Origin: Curtobacterium luteum
Lineage (GTDB): Bacteria; Actinomycetota; Actinomycetes; Actinomycetales; Microbacteriaceae
Direction of reading: 5' to 3'
NCBI RefSeq assembly: GCF_014646995.1
Contig: NZ_BMOI01000009.1
Span: 62,001-126,000, forward strand
Length of the DNA: 64,000 nucleotides
In this document: positions 49,410 to 60,459 of the stretch, piece by piece
How positions within the stretch are numbered: position 1 is the first letter of the stretch
Layout: every line of letters starts with the position of its first letter
Position numbers and translations under genes: made by a program
The notes under the pieces: model-generated
Databases searched by the model: none
What the model saw: only the letters and a program-made list of their open reading frames with translations
What the model was told of the DNA's origin: nothing

Positions 49410-49415
49410 ACACTA
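49410..49415 (-). promoter_or_regulatory. -10 TAGTGT, leaderless promoter of ribD-ribA
   Basis: On the minus strand TAGTGT is followed by 6 nt and the GTG at 49403. Confidence 0.6.
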
Positions 49416-49445
49416 CCGACGAGAAGTCGGTGACACGTCATCGAA

Positions 49446-50018
49446 CTACACGCTGTGGGCGAACGACGCTGTGGGCCACGACAGGTCGGATGCCGGCGCA
49501 CCGTCGGCGCGGCGCCGCGCGTGCCAGGCCGGGGTCGGGCCGCCGTCACGACCGGGGTTCGCCGCGGGGCCGCTCCCCGTGAACGCGAAGCCAGCCGCTC
49601 GGGCCACCGCTGCCGAAGCGAGGTTGCCCTCGTAGCACTCCCACGCGACGTCGGGAGCGCCCTGCTCGAACGCCCACGTCACGACGAGCTCGAGCGCGTC
49701 GTGCATGAGCCCGAGACCGCGCGCGGACGGTGCGAGCCAGAACCCGACGTCGCGGCGCTCGGTCCGGTACCCGATCACGCCCTCGAGCAGCGACGACCCG
49801 GCACGGCGGATCGCCCACGTGTACTCCCGGTCCGACGCCCATCCGGGCCCCACCAGGGCGTCCACGAACGACCGGGCGTGCTCCGGGCCGTACGGCATCG
49901 GGACCGTCGTCCACCGTGCGACGTCCGGGTCCTGGCACCCCGCGACGATCGCCGCCGTGTCTCGGCGTGTGGGCACGTCGAGACGCACCCGCACGGACTC
50001 GAGGACGACGGGGAGCAC
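49446..50018 (-). CDS. GNAT family N-acetyltransferase (RimJ/RimL-like)
   Basis: A 190-aa acetyltransferase. WLAPSARGLGLMHDALELVV is the acetyl-CoA-binding segment, here with an unusual RGLGLM instead of RGxGxA/G, and NLASAAVARAAGFAFTG is the typical C-terminal helix-strand. The GTG at 50018 lies 8 nt after the trpS stop, so it is probably co-transcribed with trpS. Substrate unknown. Confidence 0.82.
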   Translation of the reverse strand: MLPVVLESVRVRLDVPTRRDTAAIVAGCQDPDVARWTTVPMPYGPEHARSFVDALVGPGWASDREYTWAIRRAGSSLLEGVIGYRTERRDVGFWLAPSARGLGLMHDALELVVTWAFEQGAPDVAWECYEGNLASAAVARAAGFAFTGSGPAANPGRDGGPTPAWHARRRADGAPASDLSWPTASFAHSV

Positions 50019-50025
50019 GGCGTGC

Positions 50026-51913
<1,888 letters not shown>

Positions 51914-51920
51914 GCCGTCC

Positions 51921-51926
51921 AGCCTA
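51921..51926 (-). promoter_or_regulatory. -10 TAGGCT, leaderless promoter of xth
   Basis: On the minus strand TAGGCT, 7 nt, then the ATG at 51913. Confidence 0.6.
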
Positions 51927-52115
51927 TCGGCGGGTGCCGACACCCCCGCGCCGCCCCGCGCCGGGCTGCTGACGGCGCTCGTCCCGGCGGCCCGGACTCG
52001 GTCGCAGGACGTGCCGCTCACCTTCTCCCGGCCCGACCCGTTCTGCGATCGGCGTGGCGGGCCCGCGGCGTGTCGTGCGACCGATCCGGGCGCTGGTCGC
52101 GACGGCGACCCACGG

Positions 52116-52161
52116 ACGGACGGGAGGCACGGTGCCAGCCGGCACCGTGCCTCCCGTCCGT
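52116..52161 (-). terminator. GGAGGC-family palindrome after ptsH
   Basis: Two perfect 21-bp arms around AGCC lie 34 bp beyond the leftward ptsH gene. The inner part GACGGGAGGCACGGTGCC is nearly identical to the copies at 61 and 45878. Confidence 0.75.
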
Positions 52162-52194
52162 TCGTGGGTCACGTCGAGGACGTGACCGGCGCGA

Positions 52195-52467
52195 TCAGGC
52201 CGCGTCGTGGTCCGTCTGCAGGAACTCGACGAGGTCGTCGGCGGTCTTCTCGGCGTCGTCGCCGGACACCGTGAGGGTGACCTCGTCGCCGTTCTCGATG
52301 CCGAGGCCGAGGAGCGCGAGGATGCTGCCGGCGTTGCCGGACTTGTCGCCCTTCGCGATCGTGACCTGGTGGCCGGACGCCGTCACGGTCTGGACGAACA
52401 GGGACGCGGGGCGGGCGTGCAGCCCGGACGCGCTGGCGACGGTGACGGTGCGGGTGGCTTCGGACAT
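52195..52467 (-). CDS. ptsH: Phosphocarrier protein HPr
   Basis: A 90-aa PTS carrier. The phospho-histidine is in ASGLHARPAS near residue 17 and the conserved KSGNAGSILALLGLGI segment is present. It takes phosphate from enzyme I (ptsI, 1.1 kb away on the other strand) and gives it to the sugar-specific EIIA. AGGAG precedes the ATG, and TACCAT at 52506-52501 is its likely -10. Confidence 0.95.
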   Translation of the reverse strand: MSEATRTVTVASASGLHARPASLFVQTVTASGHQVTIAKGDKSGNAGSILALLGLGIENGDEVTLTVSGDDAEKTADDLVEFLQTDHDAA

Positions 52468-52500
52468 CGAATGGACTCCTGTCGATGGGTGGTGGCGCTC

Positions 52501-52506
52501 ATGGTA
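52501..52506 (-). promoter_or_regulatory. -10 TACCAT of ptsH
   Basis: TACCAT on the minus strand predicts a start near 52494 and a leader of about 27 nt with AGGAGT. ptsH is thus separable from the DeoR gene upstream. Confidence 0.45.
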
Positions 52507-52539
52507 GCGAGCGTCGGGTGGGGCTGGTCCGGGCCCCGG

Positions 52540-53310
52540 TCAGGAACGACCGGGCCAGAACACCTCGGTGCCGGCTGCTTCGACCTCGCGGACGAGGTCG
52601 GCGTTGACACCGGGGGCGGTGATGATCGTGTCGATCGCGGCGAGCGGGGCGACCCGGCCGAACTCCTCACGACCGAACTTCGTGTGGTCGGCGAGCAGGA
52701 TGCTCCGCCGGGCCGACTTGATCATGGCGGACTTGACGGCGGCCTCCGCCATGTTGTGCGTCGTGAGGCCGCGCTCGGGCGTGATCCCGTTGATGCTGAT
52801 GAAGGCGACGTCGACGCTCACCATGCCGATGAGCTGGTGCGTCCACGTGCCGACGCCCGCGAGGGAGTCGCTGCGGATGTTCCCGCCGAGCAGGTGCAGG
52901 TCGAGCCCCTGCCGGTTCGCGACCGCCATGGCGACGGGCAGCGAGTGCGTGACGACGGTCAGGCCACGGTCGGCGGGGAGCATCTCTGCGAGGCAGATCG
53001 TCGAGGTGCCGGCGTCGATCATGATCGAGCCGTTCTCGGGCAGCTCCTCGAGCGCGGCCTGGGCGATCACCATCTTCTCGGCCTGGTTGATCCCGCCGCG
53101 GTCGCCGACCCCCGGGTGGAGCGTGATGCGCTCGACCGGGATCGCGCCGCCGTGGGCGCGTCGCACCAGCCCACGCCGCTCCAAGGAGGTGAGGTCGCGG
53201 CGGATGGTCTCGGGGGTGACCTCGAGGAGTTCGGCGAGGTCCTTCACGTCGACCCGGCCCTGGGCTCGGGCCTGTTCCACGATGCGCTGGTGGCGCTCGG
53301 GTGCGTACAT
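52540..53310 (-). CDS. DeoR/GlpR family transcriptional regulator
   Basis: A 256-aa sugar-metabolism repressor. The N-terminal HTH (ELLEVTPETIRRDLTSLERRG, about residues 27-47) is the DeoR pattern; the C-terminal sensor domain has MIDAGTST, LLGGNIRSDSL and HTKFGREEF typical for binding a sugar phosphate. It is divergent from ptsI-mtlA-mtlF-mtlD and probably regulates that operon, with a phosphorylated sugar as inducer. Confidence 0.9.
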   Translation of the reverse strand: MYAPERHQRIVEQARAQGRVDVKDLAELLEVTPETIRRDLTSLERRGLVRRAHGGAIPVERITLHPGVGDRGGINQAEKMVIAQAALEELPENGSIMIDAGTSTICLAEMLPADRGLTVVTHSLPVAMAVANRQGLDLHLLGGNIRSDSLAGVGTWTHQLIGMVSVDVAFISINGITPERGLTTHNMAEAAVKSAMIKSARRSILLADHTKFGREEFGRVAPLAAIDTIITAPGVNADLVREVEAAGTEVFWPGRS

Positions 53311-53616
53311 CGGGGGCCTCGTCGTCTCGTGGTCGTGCTGGTGGGGCTGGGGTGGTGCTCGTGCCCTTGCGCGGGGGATCGGGCCGGAACGGACACGGTC
53401 GGGCGCATCTCGGCCGTCGATGCCCGACTCGTTCTGGACACCAGACGCAAACGGGCATCTGTTTCTGCATTTTTATCCCCGGATGTGTTTGTTTGTCAAC
53501 GAGGATCGATGTAGTGTGCTCCCAGTCGCGACGACTGCACGACTGCACGACTGCACGACCACCACTGCACCACCGCACCGCACCGCCCCACCGCGCGTGA
53601 GATGAAGGAGTCTCGA
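53311..53616. promoter_or_regulatory. Divergent control region of deoR and ptsI-mtl operon
   Basis: This 306-bp gap contains the most AT-rich stretch of the window (about 53445-53520). A -35 TTGTTT (53489-53494), 17-bp spacer and -10 TAGTGT (53512-53517) face ptsI, giving a leader of about 93 nt. Candidate operators are the dyad AAAC-N8-GTTT at 53449-53464 and the GTGTTTGTTTGTC run at 53485-53497, which overlaps the -35. No CDS is seen. Confidence 0.6.
53533..53556. repeat. Three copies of GACTGCAC
   Basis: An 8-bp unit is repeated three times within the predicted ptsI leader, followed by CACC-rich sequence. Confidence 0.8.
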
Positions 53617-55272
53617 ATGTCCGAACTGCTCGGCACCGGCGTCGGCCGTGGCGTCGCCCACGGCCCGGTCCTCCGCATGGCGGACCCGCTCGGCGCACCG
53701 TCGCAGGACGCGCTGACCGGTTCGGCGGACGACGCGAAGCAGTCCGTGGCCGCGGCGCTCGCCGCGGTCGCGGAGGACCTCAACAAGCGTGGGCAGCTCG
53801 CCGGCGGCGACGCCCAGGCCGTGCTCGAGGCCCAGGCGCTCATGGCGCAGGGCCCGACGCTCCTCGACGACGTGCACGCGCGCATCGACGGCGGCACCAA
53901 CGCCGAGCGCGCGGTGTTCGAGGCGTTCGGCCAGTTCCGCGACCTCCTCGTCCAGATGGGCGGGTACATGGGGGAGCGCGCGGCCGACCTCGACGACGTC
54001 GCCCAGCGCATCATCGCCAAGCTCCGTGGCGTCTCCGCCCCGGGCGTCCCGGAGTCCGACACCCCGTTCGTGCTCGTCGCGCGTGACCTCGCGCCGGCCG
54101 ACACGGCGCTCCTCGACCTCGACAAGGTGCTCGCGCTCGTCACCCGAGACGGCGGACCGACCTCGCACACCGCGATCCTCGCCCGGGCGAAGGGCATCAC
54201 CGCCATCGTCGGCGTGACCGGGGCGGACGACCTCGCCGACGGCACCGAGGTCGTCGTCGACGCGGCCGCCGGCACCGTCGTCACCGACCCGTCCGCGGAG
54301 CTCGTCGCCGAGGTCGAGCAGCGCATCGCCGACCGCCTCGCCGCCGCCGAGGCCCCGCTCACCGCCGGGGCCCTCGCCGACGGGCACACCGTGCCCCTGC
54401 TCGCGAACCTCGGCAGCCCCGCCGACGCCGCGGGCGCCGTCGCTCTCGGTGCGGAGGGCGTGGGGCTCTTCCGCACCGAGTTCCTCTTCCTCGACTCGCC
54501 GAAGGCCCCGACCGTGGCCGAGCAGCAGGAGTCCTACAAGCGCCTGCTCGAGGCGTTCCCGGGGAAGAAGGTCGTCGTCCGCGCGCTCGACGCCGGTGCC
54601 GACAAGCCCCTGCCGTTCCTCACCGACAAGGACGAGGAGAACCCGGCGCTCGGCCGCCGCGGGCTCCGCGCGCTGCGGAACCACGAGGAGGTCCTGCGCG
54701 ACCAGCTCACCGCGCTCGCGCAGGCCGACGCAGAGACCGAGGCCGACCTCTGGGTGATGGCTCCGATGGTCGCCGACGCCGAGGAGACCGAGTACTTCGT
54801 GGCCCTCGCCCGCGAGCTCGGCATCCGCACCGCGGGCGTTATGGCCGAGGTCCCGTCGCTCGCGCTCATGGCCGAGCAGGTCTTCACCTCCGCCGACTTC
54901 GTGTCGATCGGCACGAACGACCTGACCCAGTACACGATGGCCGCCGACCGCATGCTCGGCACCGTCGCGTCCTACCAGGACCCGTGGCACCCCGCCGTCC
55001 TCCGCCTCGTCGCCCAGCTCGGCTCCGCCGGCGCGGACGCGGGCAAGGCCGTCGGCATCTGCGGCGAGGCCGCAGCGGACCCGCTCCTCGCCGTCGTGCT
55101 CGTCGGCCTGGGCGCCACCACCCTGTCCATGACCCCCGCGGCCCTCGCCGACGTGCGTGCCGAACTCGGCAAGCACACGCTCGAGCAGGCCCGCGAGATG
55201 GCGAAGGCGGCACTCGCCGCGAGCACGGCGGCGGCCGCGAAGTCCGCCGCGGCCGCAGCGCACGCCGTCTAG
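53617..55272 (+). CDS. ptsI: PEP-protein phosphotransferase, PTS enzyme I
   Basis: A 551-aa general PTS enzyme that moves phosphate from PEP to HPr. The phospho-histidine is in GGPTSHTAILAR near residue 187; the PEP-binding barrel has GLFRTEFLFLD, the SIGTNDLTQYTMA metal segment and the active cysteine in GICGEAA. The ATG at 53617 follows AAGGAG; an upstream ATG at 53602 is too close to that site. First gene of the mannitol operon. Confidence 0.95.
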   Translation: MSELLGTGVGRGVAHGPVLRMADPLGAPSQDALTGSADDAKQSVAAALAAVAEDLNKRGQLAGGDAQAVLEAQALMAQGPTLLDDVHARIDGGTNAERAVFEAFGQFRDLLVQMGGYMGERAADLDDVAQRIIAKLRGVSAPGVPESDTPFVLVARDLAPADTALLDLDKVLALVTRDGGPTSHTAILARAKGITAIVGVTGADDLADGTEVVVDAAAGTVVTDPSAELVAEVEQRIADRLAAAEAPLTAGALADGHTVPLLANLGSPADAAGAVALGAEGVGLFRTEFLFLDSPKAPTVAEQQESYKRLLEAFPGKKVVVRALDAGADKPLPFLTDKDEENPALGRRGLRALRNHEEVLRDQLTALAQADAETEADLWVMAPMVADAEETEYFVALARELGIRTAGVMAEVPSLALMAEQVFTSADFVSIGTNDLTQYTMAADRMLGTVASYQDPWHPAVLRLVAQLGSAGADAGKAVGICGEAAADPLLAVVLVGLGATTLSMTPAALADVRAELGKHTLEQAREMAKAALAASTAAAAKSAAAAAHAV

Positions 55273-55346
55273 CCGCAGCACCACCGCAGCACAGCAGCAC
55301 CCTCACCCCTCCACCACTGCAGCACCCATCACAGAAAGCCAGGCAC

Positions 55347-56900
55347 ATGACAACGTCGTCCGTTGCAGCGCCCGACGCTCCCGCGAAGTCGCGGGGCGGC
55401 GCACGCGTCGCCGTGCAGAAGTTCGGCACCTTCCTCTCCGGCATGGTCATGCCCAACATCGCGATCTTCATCGCGTGGGGCATCATCACGGCGTTCTTCA
55501 TCGAGACCGGCTGGACCCCCGTGGGGATCCTCGGCGGGTTCGGTGAGACGAACGGCGTCGCCAACCCCGGCGTCGTCGGCCCGATCCTCACGTACCTCAT
55601 CCCGCTCGCGATCGCGATCCAGGGCGGCCGCATGGTCTACGAGACCCGCGGCGCCGTGGTCGGCTCGATCTTCGCGATGGGTGTCATCCTCGGCGCGAAC
55701 GGCACCGTGATGATCCTCGGCGCGATGATCTGCGGCCCGCTCGGCGCGTACATCATCAAGCAGGTCGACAAGATCTGGGACGGCAAGATCCGCCCGGGCT
55801 TCGAGATGCTCGTGAACAACTACGCCGCGGGCATCCTCGGGTTCGTCCTGGCGATGGTCGGGTTCTTCTGGCTCGCGCCGATCTTCAAGGCGATCGCGAA
55901 CGGCCTCGGCGCCGCGGTGGAGTTCCTCATCAACCACTCGCTGCTCCCGCTCGCCAGCGTGATCATCGAGCCCGCGAAGGTGTTCTTCCTCAACAACGCC
56001 ATCAACCACGGCGTGCTCGACCAGCTCGGCGCCGCCCAGGTGAAGGAGTCCGGCAAGAGCATCCTGTTCCTGCTCGAGGCGAACCCCGGCCCCGGCCTCG
56101 GCATCCTGCTCGCCTTCACCTTCTTCGGTGTCGGCATCGCCCGCTCGACCGCGCCCGGCGCGATCATCATCCAGTTCCTCGGTGGCATCCACGAGATCTA
56201 CTTCCCGTACGTGCTGCAGAAGCCGGTCCTCTTCATCGCCGTCATCCTCGGTGGTGCCACCGGTGTCGCGACGAACGTGGCGTTCCACTCGGGCCTCGTC
56301 GCCCCGGCCTCCCCGGGTTCGATCTTCGCGGTGATCGGTTCGACGGCGAAGGACAGCTTCGTCGGCGTCATCCTCTCCGTGGTGCTCTCCGCCGCCGTCT
56401 CCTTCGCGGTCGCGTCGTTCTTCCTGCTCGCGACCCGCAAGCGTGACCTCGCGGGCGGTGGCGACATGAGCGCCGCCATGGCGAAGCTCCAGGCCAACAA
56501 GGGCCGCGACGTCAACGCCGCGACCGCGGGCCTGTTCGGCAACAACGCCCCGGCGAACGACGAGGAGGCCGAGGCCTCGCTCGGCGGCGTCGGCTCCGCG
56601 TCGACCGCGACGGCGACCCGCGTCGAGAACGTGGTCTTCGCCTGCGACGCCGGCATGGGCTCGAGCGCGATGGGCGCCAGCGTCCTCCGCAACAAGGTAA
56701 AGAAGGCGGGCATCGAGGGCGTCACGGTCGTCAACAAGGCGATCGCGAACCTCGACGGCACCGAGGACCTCATCATCACGCAGGAGGAGCTCACCGACCG
56801 CGCCCGTCAGAAGAACCCGAACGCACAGCACGTGTCGGTCGGCAACTTCATGAACGCGCCGCAGTACGACCAGGTCGTCGAGCAGCTCAAGCAGCAGTAG
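55347..56900 (+). CDS. mtlA: PTS mannitol transporter EIICB
   Basis: A 517-aa membrane permease. EIIC covers residues 20-350 with eight or so hydrophobic segments and the GGIHEIYFPYV motif; EIIB follows a linker and has its phospho-cysteine in CDAGMGSSAMGASVLR near 432. The EIIA domain found in the E. coli protein is absent and supplied by mtlF. Start ATG at 55347. A stem-loop separates it from mtlF. Confidence 0.93.
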   Translation: MTTSSVAAPDAPAKSRGGARVAVQKFGTFLSGMVMPNIAIFIAWGIITAFFIETGWTPVGILGGFGETNGVANPGVVGPILTYLIPLAIAIQGGRMVYETRGAVVGSIFAMGVILGANGTVMILGAMICGPLGAYIIKQVDKIWDGKIRPGFEMLVNNYAAGILGFVLAMVGFFWLAPIFKAIANGLGAAVEFLINHSLLPLASVIIEPAKVFFLNNAINHGVLDQLGAAQVKESGKSILFLLEANPGPGLGILLAFTFFGVGIARSTAPGAIIIQFLGGIHEIYFPYVLQKPVLFIAVILGGATGVATNVAFHSGLVAPASPGSIFAVIGSTAKDSFVGVILSVVLSAAVSFAVASFFLLATRKRDLAGGGDMSAAMAKLQANKGRDVNAATAGLFGNNAPANDEEAEASLGGVGSASTATATRVENVVFACDAGMGSSAMGASVLRNKVKKAGIEGVTVVNKAIANLDGTEDLIITQEELTDRARQKNPNAQHVSVGNFMNAPQYDQVVEQLKQQ

Positions 56901-56932
56901 CGACGCACCGACCAGTAACCGAGTGCAGTATC

Positions 56933-56962
56933 GGAGGGGACGGGCCGCGGCTCGTCCCCTCC
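56933..56962 (+). promoter_or_regulatory. Stem-loop between mtlA and mtlF
   Basis: GGAGGGGACG pairs with CGTCCCCTCC over 10 bp around GGCCGCGGCT. It has no T-tract and lies inside an operon, so partial termination or mRNA-end protection of mtlA is more likely than a full stop. Confidence 0.5.
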
Positions 56963-57003
56963 ACACGTCCACGACGCCACGTCACGAAGCAAGGAGAACC
57001 CCG

Positions 57004-57441
57004 ATGCCCGTCCTGCAGGAGAGCCAGATTCGGATCCACACCGAGGACACCGCCCCGACGAAGTCCGAGGCGATGAAGGAGGCTGCCGAGATCCTCGAGG
57101 CTGCGGGCGCGGTCACCGCGGACTACTACCCGGCGATGCTCGAGCGTGAGAAGAGCGTCTCGACGTACATGGGCAACTTCCTCGCCATCCCGCACGGCAC
57201 CAACGACGCGAAGGACGCCATCAAGTCCTCCGCGCTGTCGTTCATCCGCTACGCCACCCCGATCGACTGGGACGGCAACCCCGTGCGCTTCGTCGTCGGC
57301 ATCGCCGGCGTCAACAACGAGCACCTCGACATCCTCTCGAAGATCGCGATCGTGTTCTCCGACGAGGACGAGGTCCAGAAGCTGACGGACGCGCCCGACA
57401 CCGCGGCGATCCTCGCGATCCTCGGTGAGGTCAACGAGTGA
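57004..57441 (+). CDS. mtlF: PTS mannitol-specific EIIA
   Basis: A 145-aa cytoplasmic EIIA of the fructose/mannitol family. The phospho-histidine is in [10 protein letters not shown] near residue 66. AAGGAGAACCCC precedes the ATG, a strong ribosome site. It accepts phosphate from HPr and passes it to the EIIB part of mtlA. mtlD overlaps its stop by GTGA. Confidence 0.94.
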   Translation: MPVLQESQIRIHTEDTAPTKSEAMKEAAEILEAAGAVTADYYPAMLEREKSVSTYMGNFLAIPHGTNDAKDAIKSSALSFIRYATPIDWDGNPVRFVVGIAGVNNEHLDILSKIAIVFSDEDEVQKLTDAPDTAAILAILGEVNE

Positions 57442-58595
57442 GCGACCGCACCGCCGTCCACTTCGGTGCCGGCAACATCGGCCGCGGCTTCGTCGGGCTG
57501 CTGCTCCACGAGGCCGGCTACGAGGTGGTCTTCGCCGACGTCGCCGCGCCGCTCATCGACGCCCTCGCCGCCGCCGACTCGTACACCGTCCACGAGGTCG
57601 GTGCCGATGCGAAGGACCACGAGGTCACCGGCTTCCGTGCCCTCAACAGCGCGCAGGACGAACAGGGCGTCATCGCCGAGATCGCCGCCGCCGACGTGGT
57701 CACCTGCGCCGTCGGACCGAACGTCCTCAAGTTCATCGCCCCGGTGATCGCCGCGGGTCTGCAGCAGCGTGACGCCGGCGCGGCCCCGCTCGCCGTCATG
57801 GCCTGCGAGAACGCGATCAACGCGACCGACCGGCTCCGCGAGTTCATCGTCGAGGCGCTGCCCGCCGAGTCCCGCGACCAGGCACTCGCGAAGGCCGTGT
57901 TCGCCAACACGGCCGTCGACCGCATCGTGCCGGCCCAGCCGGACGGCGCCGGCCTCGACGTCACCGTCGAGACGTACTACGAGTGGGCCATCGACCGCAC
58001 GCCGTTCAACGGGTCCGAGCCGGAGATCCCCGGCGCCCACTACGTCGACGGCCTCGCCGCCTCGATCGAGCGGAAGCTCTTCACGGTCAACACCGGCCAC
58101 GCCACGGTCGCGTACCACGGGTACATCGCCGGCGCGGACAAGATCGCCGACGCCATCGCGATCCCTGCGGTCCGTTCCGAGCTCGAGGCCGTGCTCGCCG
58201 AGACCAGCGACCTGCTCGTCCGCCGGCACGAGCTCGACCCCGAGGTGCACCGCGCCTACGTCGAGGCGATCATCGCCCGGTTCGAGAACCCGCACCTGCC
58301 GGACACCGTCACCCGGGTCGGCCGACAGCCGCTCCGCAAGCTCTCCCGCGACGAGCGGTTCGTGTCCCCGGCGGCCGCGCTGGCCGAGGACGGCACCGAG
58401 CCGACCGCGCTGCTCGACGCGATGGGCGCCGCGCTCCGCTTCGACGTCGCGGACGACGAGCAGAGTGTGCAGCTGCAGCAGCTCCTCCGGTCCGACAAGG
58501 CCGACGGCGCTGTCGCGACCGAGATCACCGGGCTCGACGAGCAGCACCCGCTGCACGCCGCGTTCGCCGACCGGGTGCGCGCAGCGCGCGCCTGA
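57438..58595 (+). CDS. mtlD: Mannitol-1-phosphate 5-dehydrogenase
   Basis: A 385-aa NAD-dependent enzyme turning mannitol 1-phosphate into fructose 6-phosphate. The nucleotide motif [13 protein letters not shown] starts at residue 7, and the catalytic-lysine region is in [14 protein letters not shown]. The GTG overlaps the mtlF TGA. It ends the operon before a perfect palindrome. Confidence 0.95.
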   Translation: MSDRTAVHFGAGNIGRGFVGLLLHEAGYEVVFADVAAPLIDALAAADSYTVHEVGADAKDHEVTGFRALNSAQDEQGVIAEIAAADVVTCAVGPNVLKFIAPVIAAGLQQRDAGAAPLAVMACENAINATDRLREFIVEALPAESRDQALAKAVFANTAVDRIVPAQPDGAGLDVTVETYYEWAIDRTPFNGSEPEIPGAHYVDGLAASIERKLFTVNTGHATVAYHGYIAGADKIADAIAIPAVRSELEAVLAETSDLLVRRHELDPEVHRAYVEAIIARFENPHLPDTVTRVGRQPLRKLSRDERFVSPAAALAEDGTEPTALLDAMGAALRFDVADDEQSVQLQQLLRSDKADGAVATEITGLDEQHPLHAAFADRVRAARA

Positions 58596-58615
58596 CGACG
58601 CTCGCGTCTGTCCGA

Positions 58616-58651
58616 CTGGAGGCCCGTCACCAGCTGGTGACGGGCCTCCAG
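58616..58651. terminator. Perfect 36-bp palindrome, GGAGGC family, after mtlD
   Basis: CTGGAGGCCCGTCACCAG meets its exact reverse complement with no loop. It closes the mannitol operon. Confidence 0.75.
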
Positions 58652-58725
58652 CCCGTCCCGGGGTCGCAATGCGCCGCGGTGTCGTCGAACCTGGCGCACC
58701 CCGTGAAGCCCCGGGACGCGACGCG

Positions 58726-58731
58726 TAGCGT
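58726..58731 (+). promoter_or_regulatory. -10 TAGCGT, leaderless promoter of the MDR oxidoreductase
   Basis: TAGCGT, 7 nt, then the ATG at 58739. Confidence 0.6.
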
Positions 58732-58738
58732 CGCACCC

Positions 58739-59683
58739 ATGACGAAGCACTGGGTGGCACCGCGGTTCGGCGGCAGCGAGGTCCTCGAGTACACCGACAC
58801 CGACGTGCCCGCACCGGGCCCCGGCGAGGTCACCATCGCCGTCCGCGCCGCGGGCATGAACCCCGCCGACACGAAGCACACCCGGCAGGGCGACGCGGCC
58901 GACCTGCCGATCGCGATCGGGTACGAGGTCGCCGGCGTCATCAGCGCGATCGGGTCCGACACCGAGATCGCCTCGGGCGGGGGAGCGGTCGGGGACGAGG
59001 TCCTCGCCTTCCGTGTCGAGGGCGGCTGGTCCGAAGCGCTGACGGTGCCCGCCCGGGACGTGTTCGCGAAGCCCGCGTCGCTCGGGTTCCCCGAGGCCGC
59101 GAACCTCCTGCTCGCAGGCACCACCGCGGCCGACATGCTCCGCGTCACGCGCGCCTCGGGGAACGACACCGTTCTCGTGCACGGGGCCGCCGGGGCCGTC
59201 GGCGTCAGCCTGCTCCAGCAACTCCGGCTCCTCGGAGCACGGGTCATCGGGACTGCGTCCGAGCGCAACGCCGACGTCGTCGCCGACTTCGGCGGTGAGT
59301 GGATCGCGTACGGCGACGGGCTCGAGGACCGTGTCCGGGCGCTCGTCGAGGACGGAACGGGCGACGGCGTCGACGTGGCGCTCGACTGCGTCGGTACCGA
59401 CGAGGCGGTCGACGTGTCCCTCGCCCTCGTGTCGGACCGGTCCCGCATCGTGACGATCGCCGCGTTCGGTCGCGCCGAGGCCGACGGCATCGGAGCGATC
59501 GGCGGAGCCCAGCCGGAGAGCAAGGCGTTCCGGGACTCCGTCCGGCAGCGGTTGATCGACCTCGCGGGCGACGGGGACCTCGTCGTCCCGGTCGCTCGGA
59601 CCTTCCCGCTGTCCGAGGCGAAGGCCGCCGCCGAGCTGCTCGAATCGCAGCACCCGGGGGGCAAACTCGCGCTCGTCCCCTGA
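58739..59683 (+). CDS. NADP-dependent oxidoreductase, quinone-reductase-like MDR family
   Basis: A 314-aa member of the zinc-free medium-chain reductases. GMNPADTKHTRQG near residue 40 and the NADPH-binding VHGAAGAVGVSLLQQL near 143 are typical; no catalytic-zinc cysteines are seen. The leaderless promoter fixes the start. It lies between the mannitol operon terminator and DUF805. Substrate unknown. Confidence 0.88.
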   Translation: MTKHWVAPRFGGSEVLEYTDTDVPAPGPGEVTIAVRAAGMNPADTKHTRQGDAADLPIAIGYEVAGVISAIGSDTEIASGGGAVGDEVLAFRVEGGWSEALTVPARDVFAKPASLGFPEAANLLLAGTTAADMLRVTRASGNDTVLVHGAAGAVGVSLLQQLRLLGARVIGTASERNADVVADFGGEWIAYGDGLEDRVRALVEDGTGDGVDVALDCVGTDEAVDVSLALVSDRSRIVTIAAFGRAEADGIGAIGGAQPESKAFRDSVRQRLIDLAGDGDLVVPVARTFPLSEAKAAAELLESQHPGGKLALVP

Positions 59684-59793
59684 TCGGGGGACCTTGAGGG
59701 CGGGCGAAGCTGTGGGTTTCCTGGTTGGATCGGGTTCGTTGACGTCGTCAGCATCACGGACCGAATCGATCAGAGCCAGCAGGGGGACCCCCG

Positions 59794-60390
59794 ATGAGTG
59801 ACCAGTACCCGCCGCAGAACCCGTACGGCCAGGAGCCCGCGCAGAACCCGTACGGCCAGCAGTCCGGGCAGAACCCGTACGGCCAGCAGCCGCAGTACGG
59901 TCAGCCGGCGCCGACCGGCCCGAACGGCGAGCCGCCGCTCTGGGCACCGTGGTACGGCATCTCGTTCCCAAACGCGATCAAGCGCTTCTTCAAGAAGTAC
60001 GTGCGGTTCGACGGGCGCGCGAGCCGCAGTGAGTTCTGGTGGTGGTACCTGGCGAACGTCATCGTCACGGGAGTGCTCTACGCGATCTACGGGATCGGGG
60101 CGGGCACCTCGCAGTACCAGACGGTGTCGACGACGTACGGGTCGACCTCCACGATGACCTCGCCGTCCGCGCTGTTCGTCATCGGCGGGATCCTGCTCCT
60201 CCTCTGGGGGCTCGCAACGATCATCCCGAACCTCGCGCTGGCGTGGCGACGGCTGCACGACGCGAACTTCGCGGGTCCGTTCATCTTCCTCGGGCTCATC
60301 CCCGTGGTCGGCGGACTCATCCTGCTCGTCCTCTACCTGCTCCCCTCGAAGCCCGAGGGTGCGCGCTTCGACCAGCCCCAGCGCGGCTGA
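59794..60390 (+). CDS. DUF805 membrane protein with NPYGQ repeats
   Basis: A 198-aa protein. Residues 1-45 contain four (Q)NPYGQ-type repeats; the DUF805 part follows with RFDGRASRSEFWWWYL, two to three hydrophobic segments, and the signature LALAWRRLHDANFAG. GGGGGA lies upstream of the ATG. DUF805 proteins are small integral membrane proteins of unknown function; the repeated N-terminus is common in actinobacterial versions. Confidence 0.85.
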   Translation: MSDQYPPQNPYGQEPAQNPYGQQSGQNPYGQQPQYGQPAPTGPNGEPPLWAPWYGISFPNAIKRFFKKYVRFDGRASRSEFWWWYLANVIVTGVLYAIYGIGAGTSQYQTVSTTYGSTSTMTSPSALFVIGGILLLLWGLATIIPNLALAWRRLHDANFAGPFIFLGLIPVVGGLILLVLYLLPSKPEGARFDQPQRG

Positions 60391-60402
60391 CCGACCCTCT
60401 GG

Positions 60403-60444
60403 ACGCAGAACGGCTCTCCCCGATCGGGGAGGGCCGTTCTGCGT
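60403..60444. terminator. Terminator palindrome between DUF805 and TNT-like gene
   Basis: ACGCAGAACGGC-CTCCCCGAT and its near-perfect complement form a 21-bp hairpin in a convergent gap. It is not of the GGAGGC sequence family. Confidence 0.75.
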
Positions 60445-60459
60445 GCTGGCGCTGCTCGC

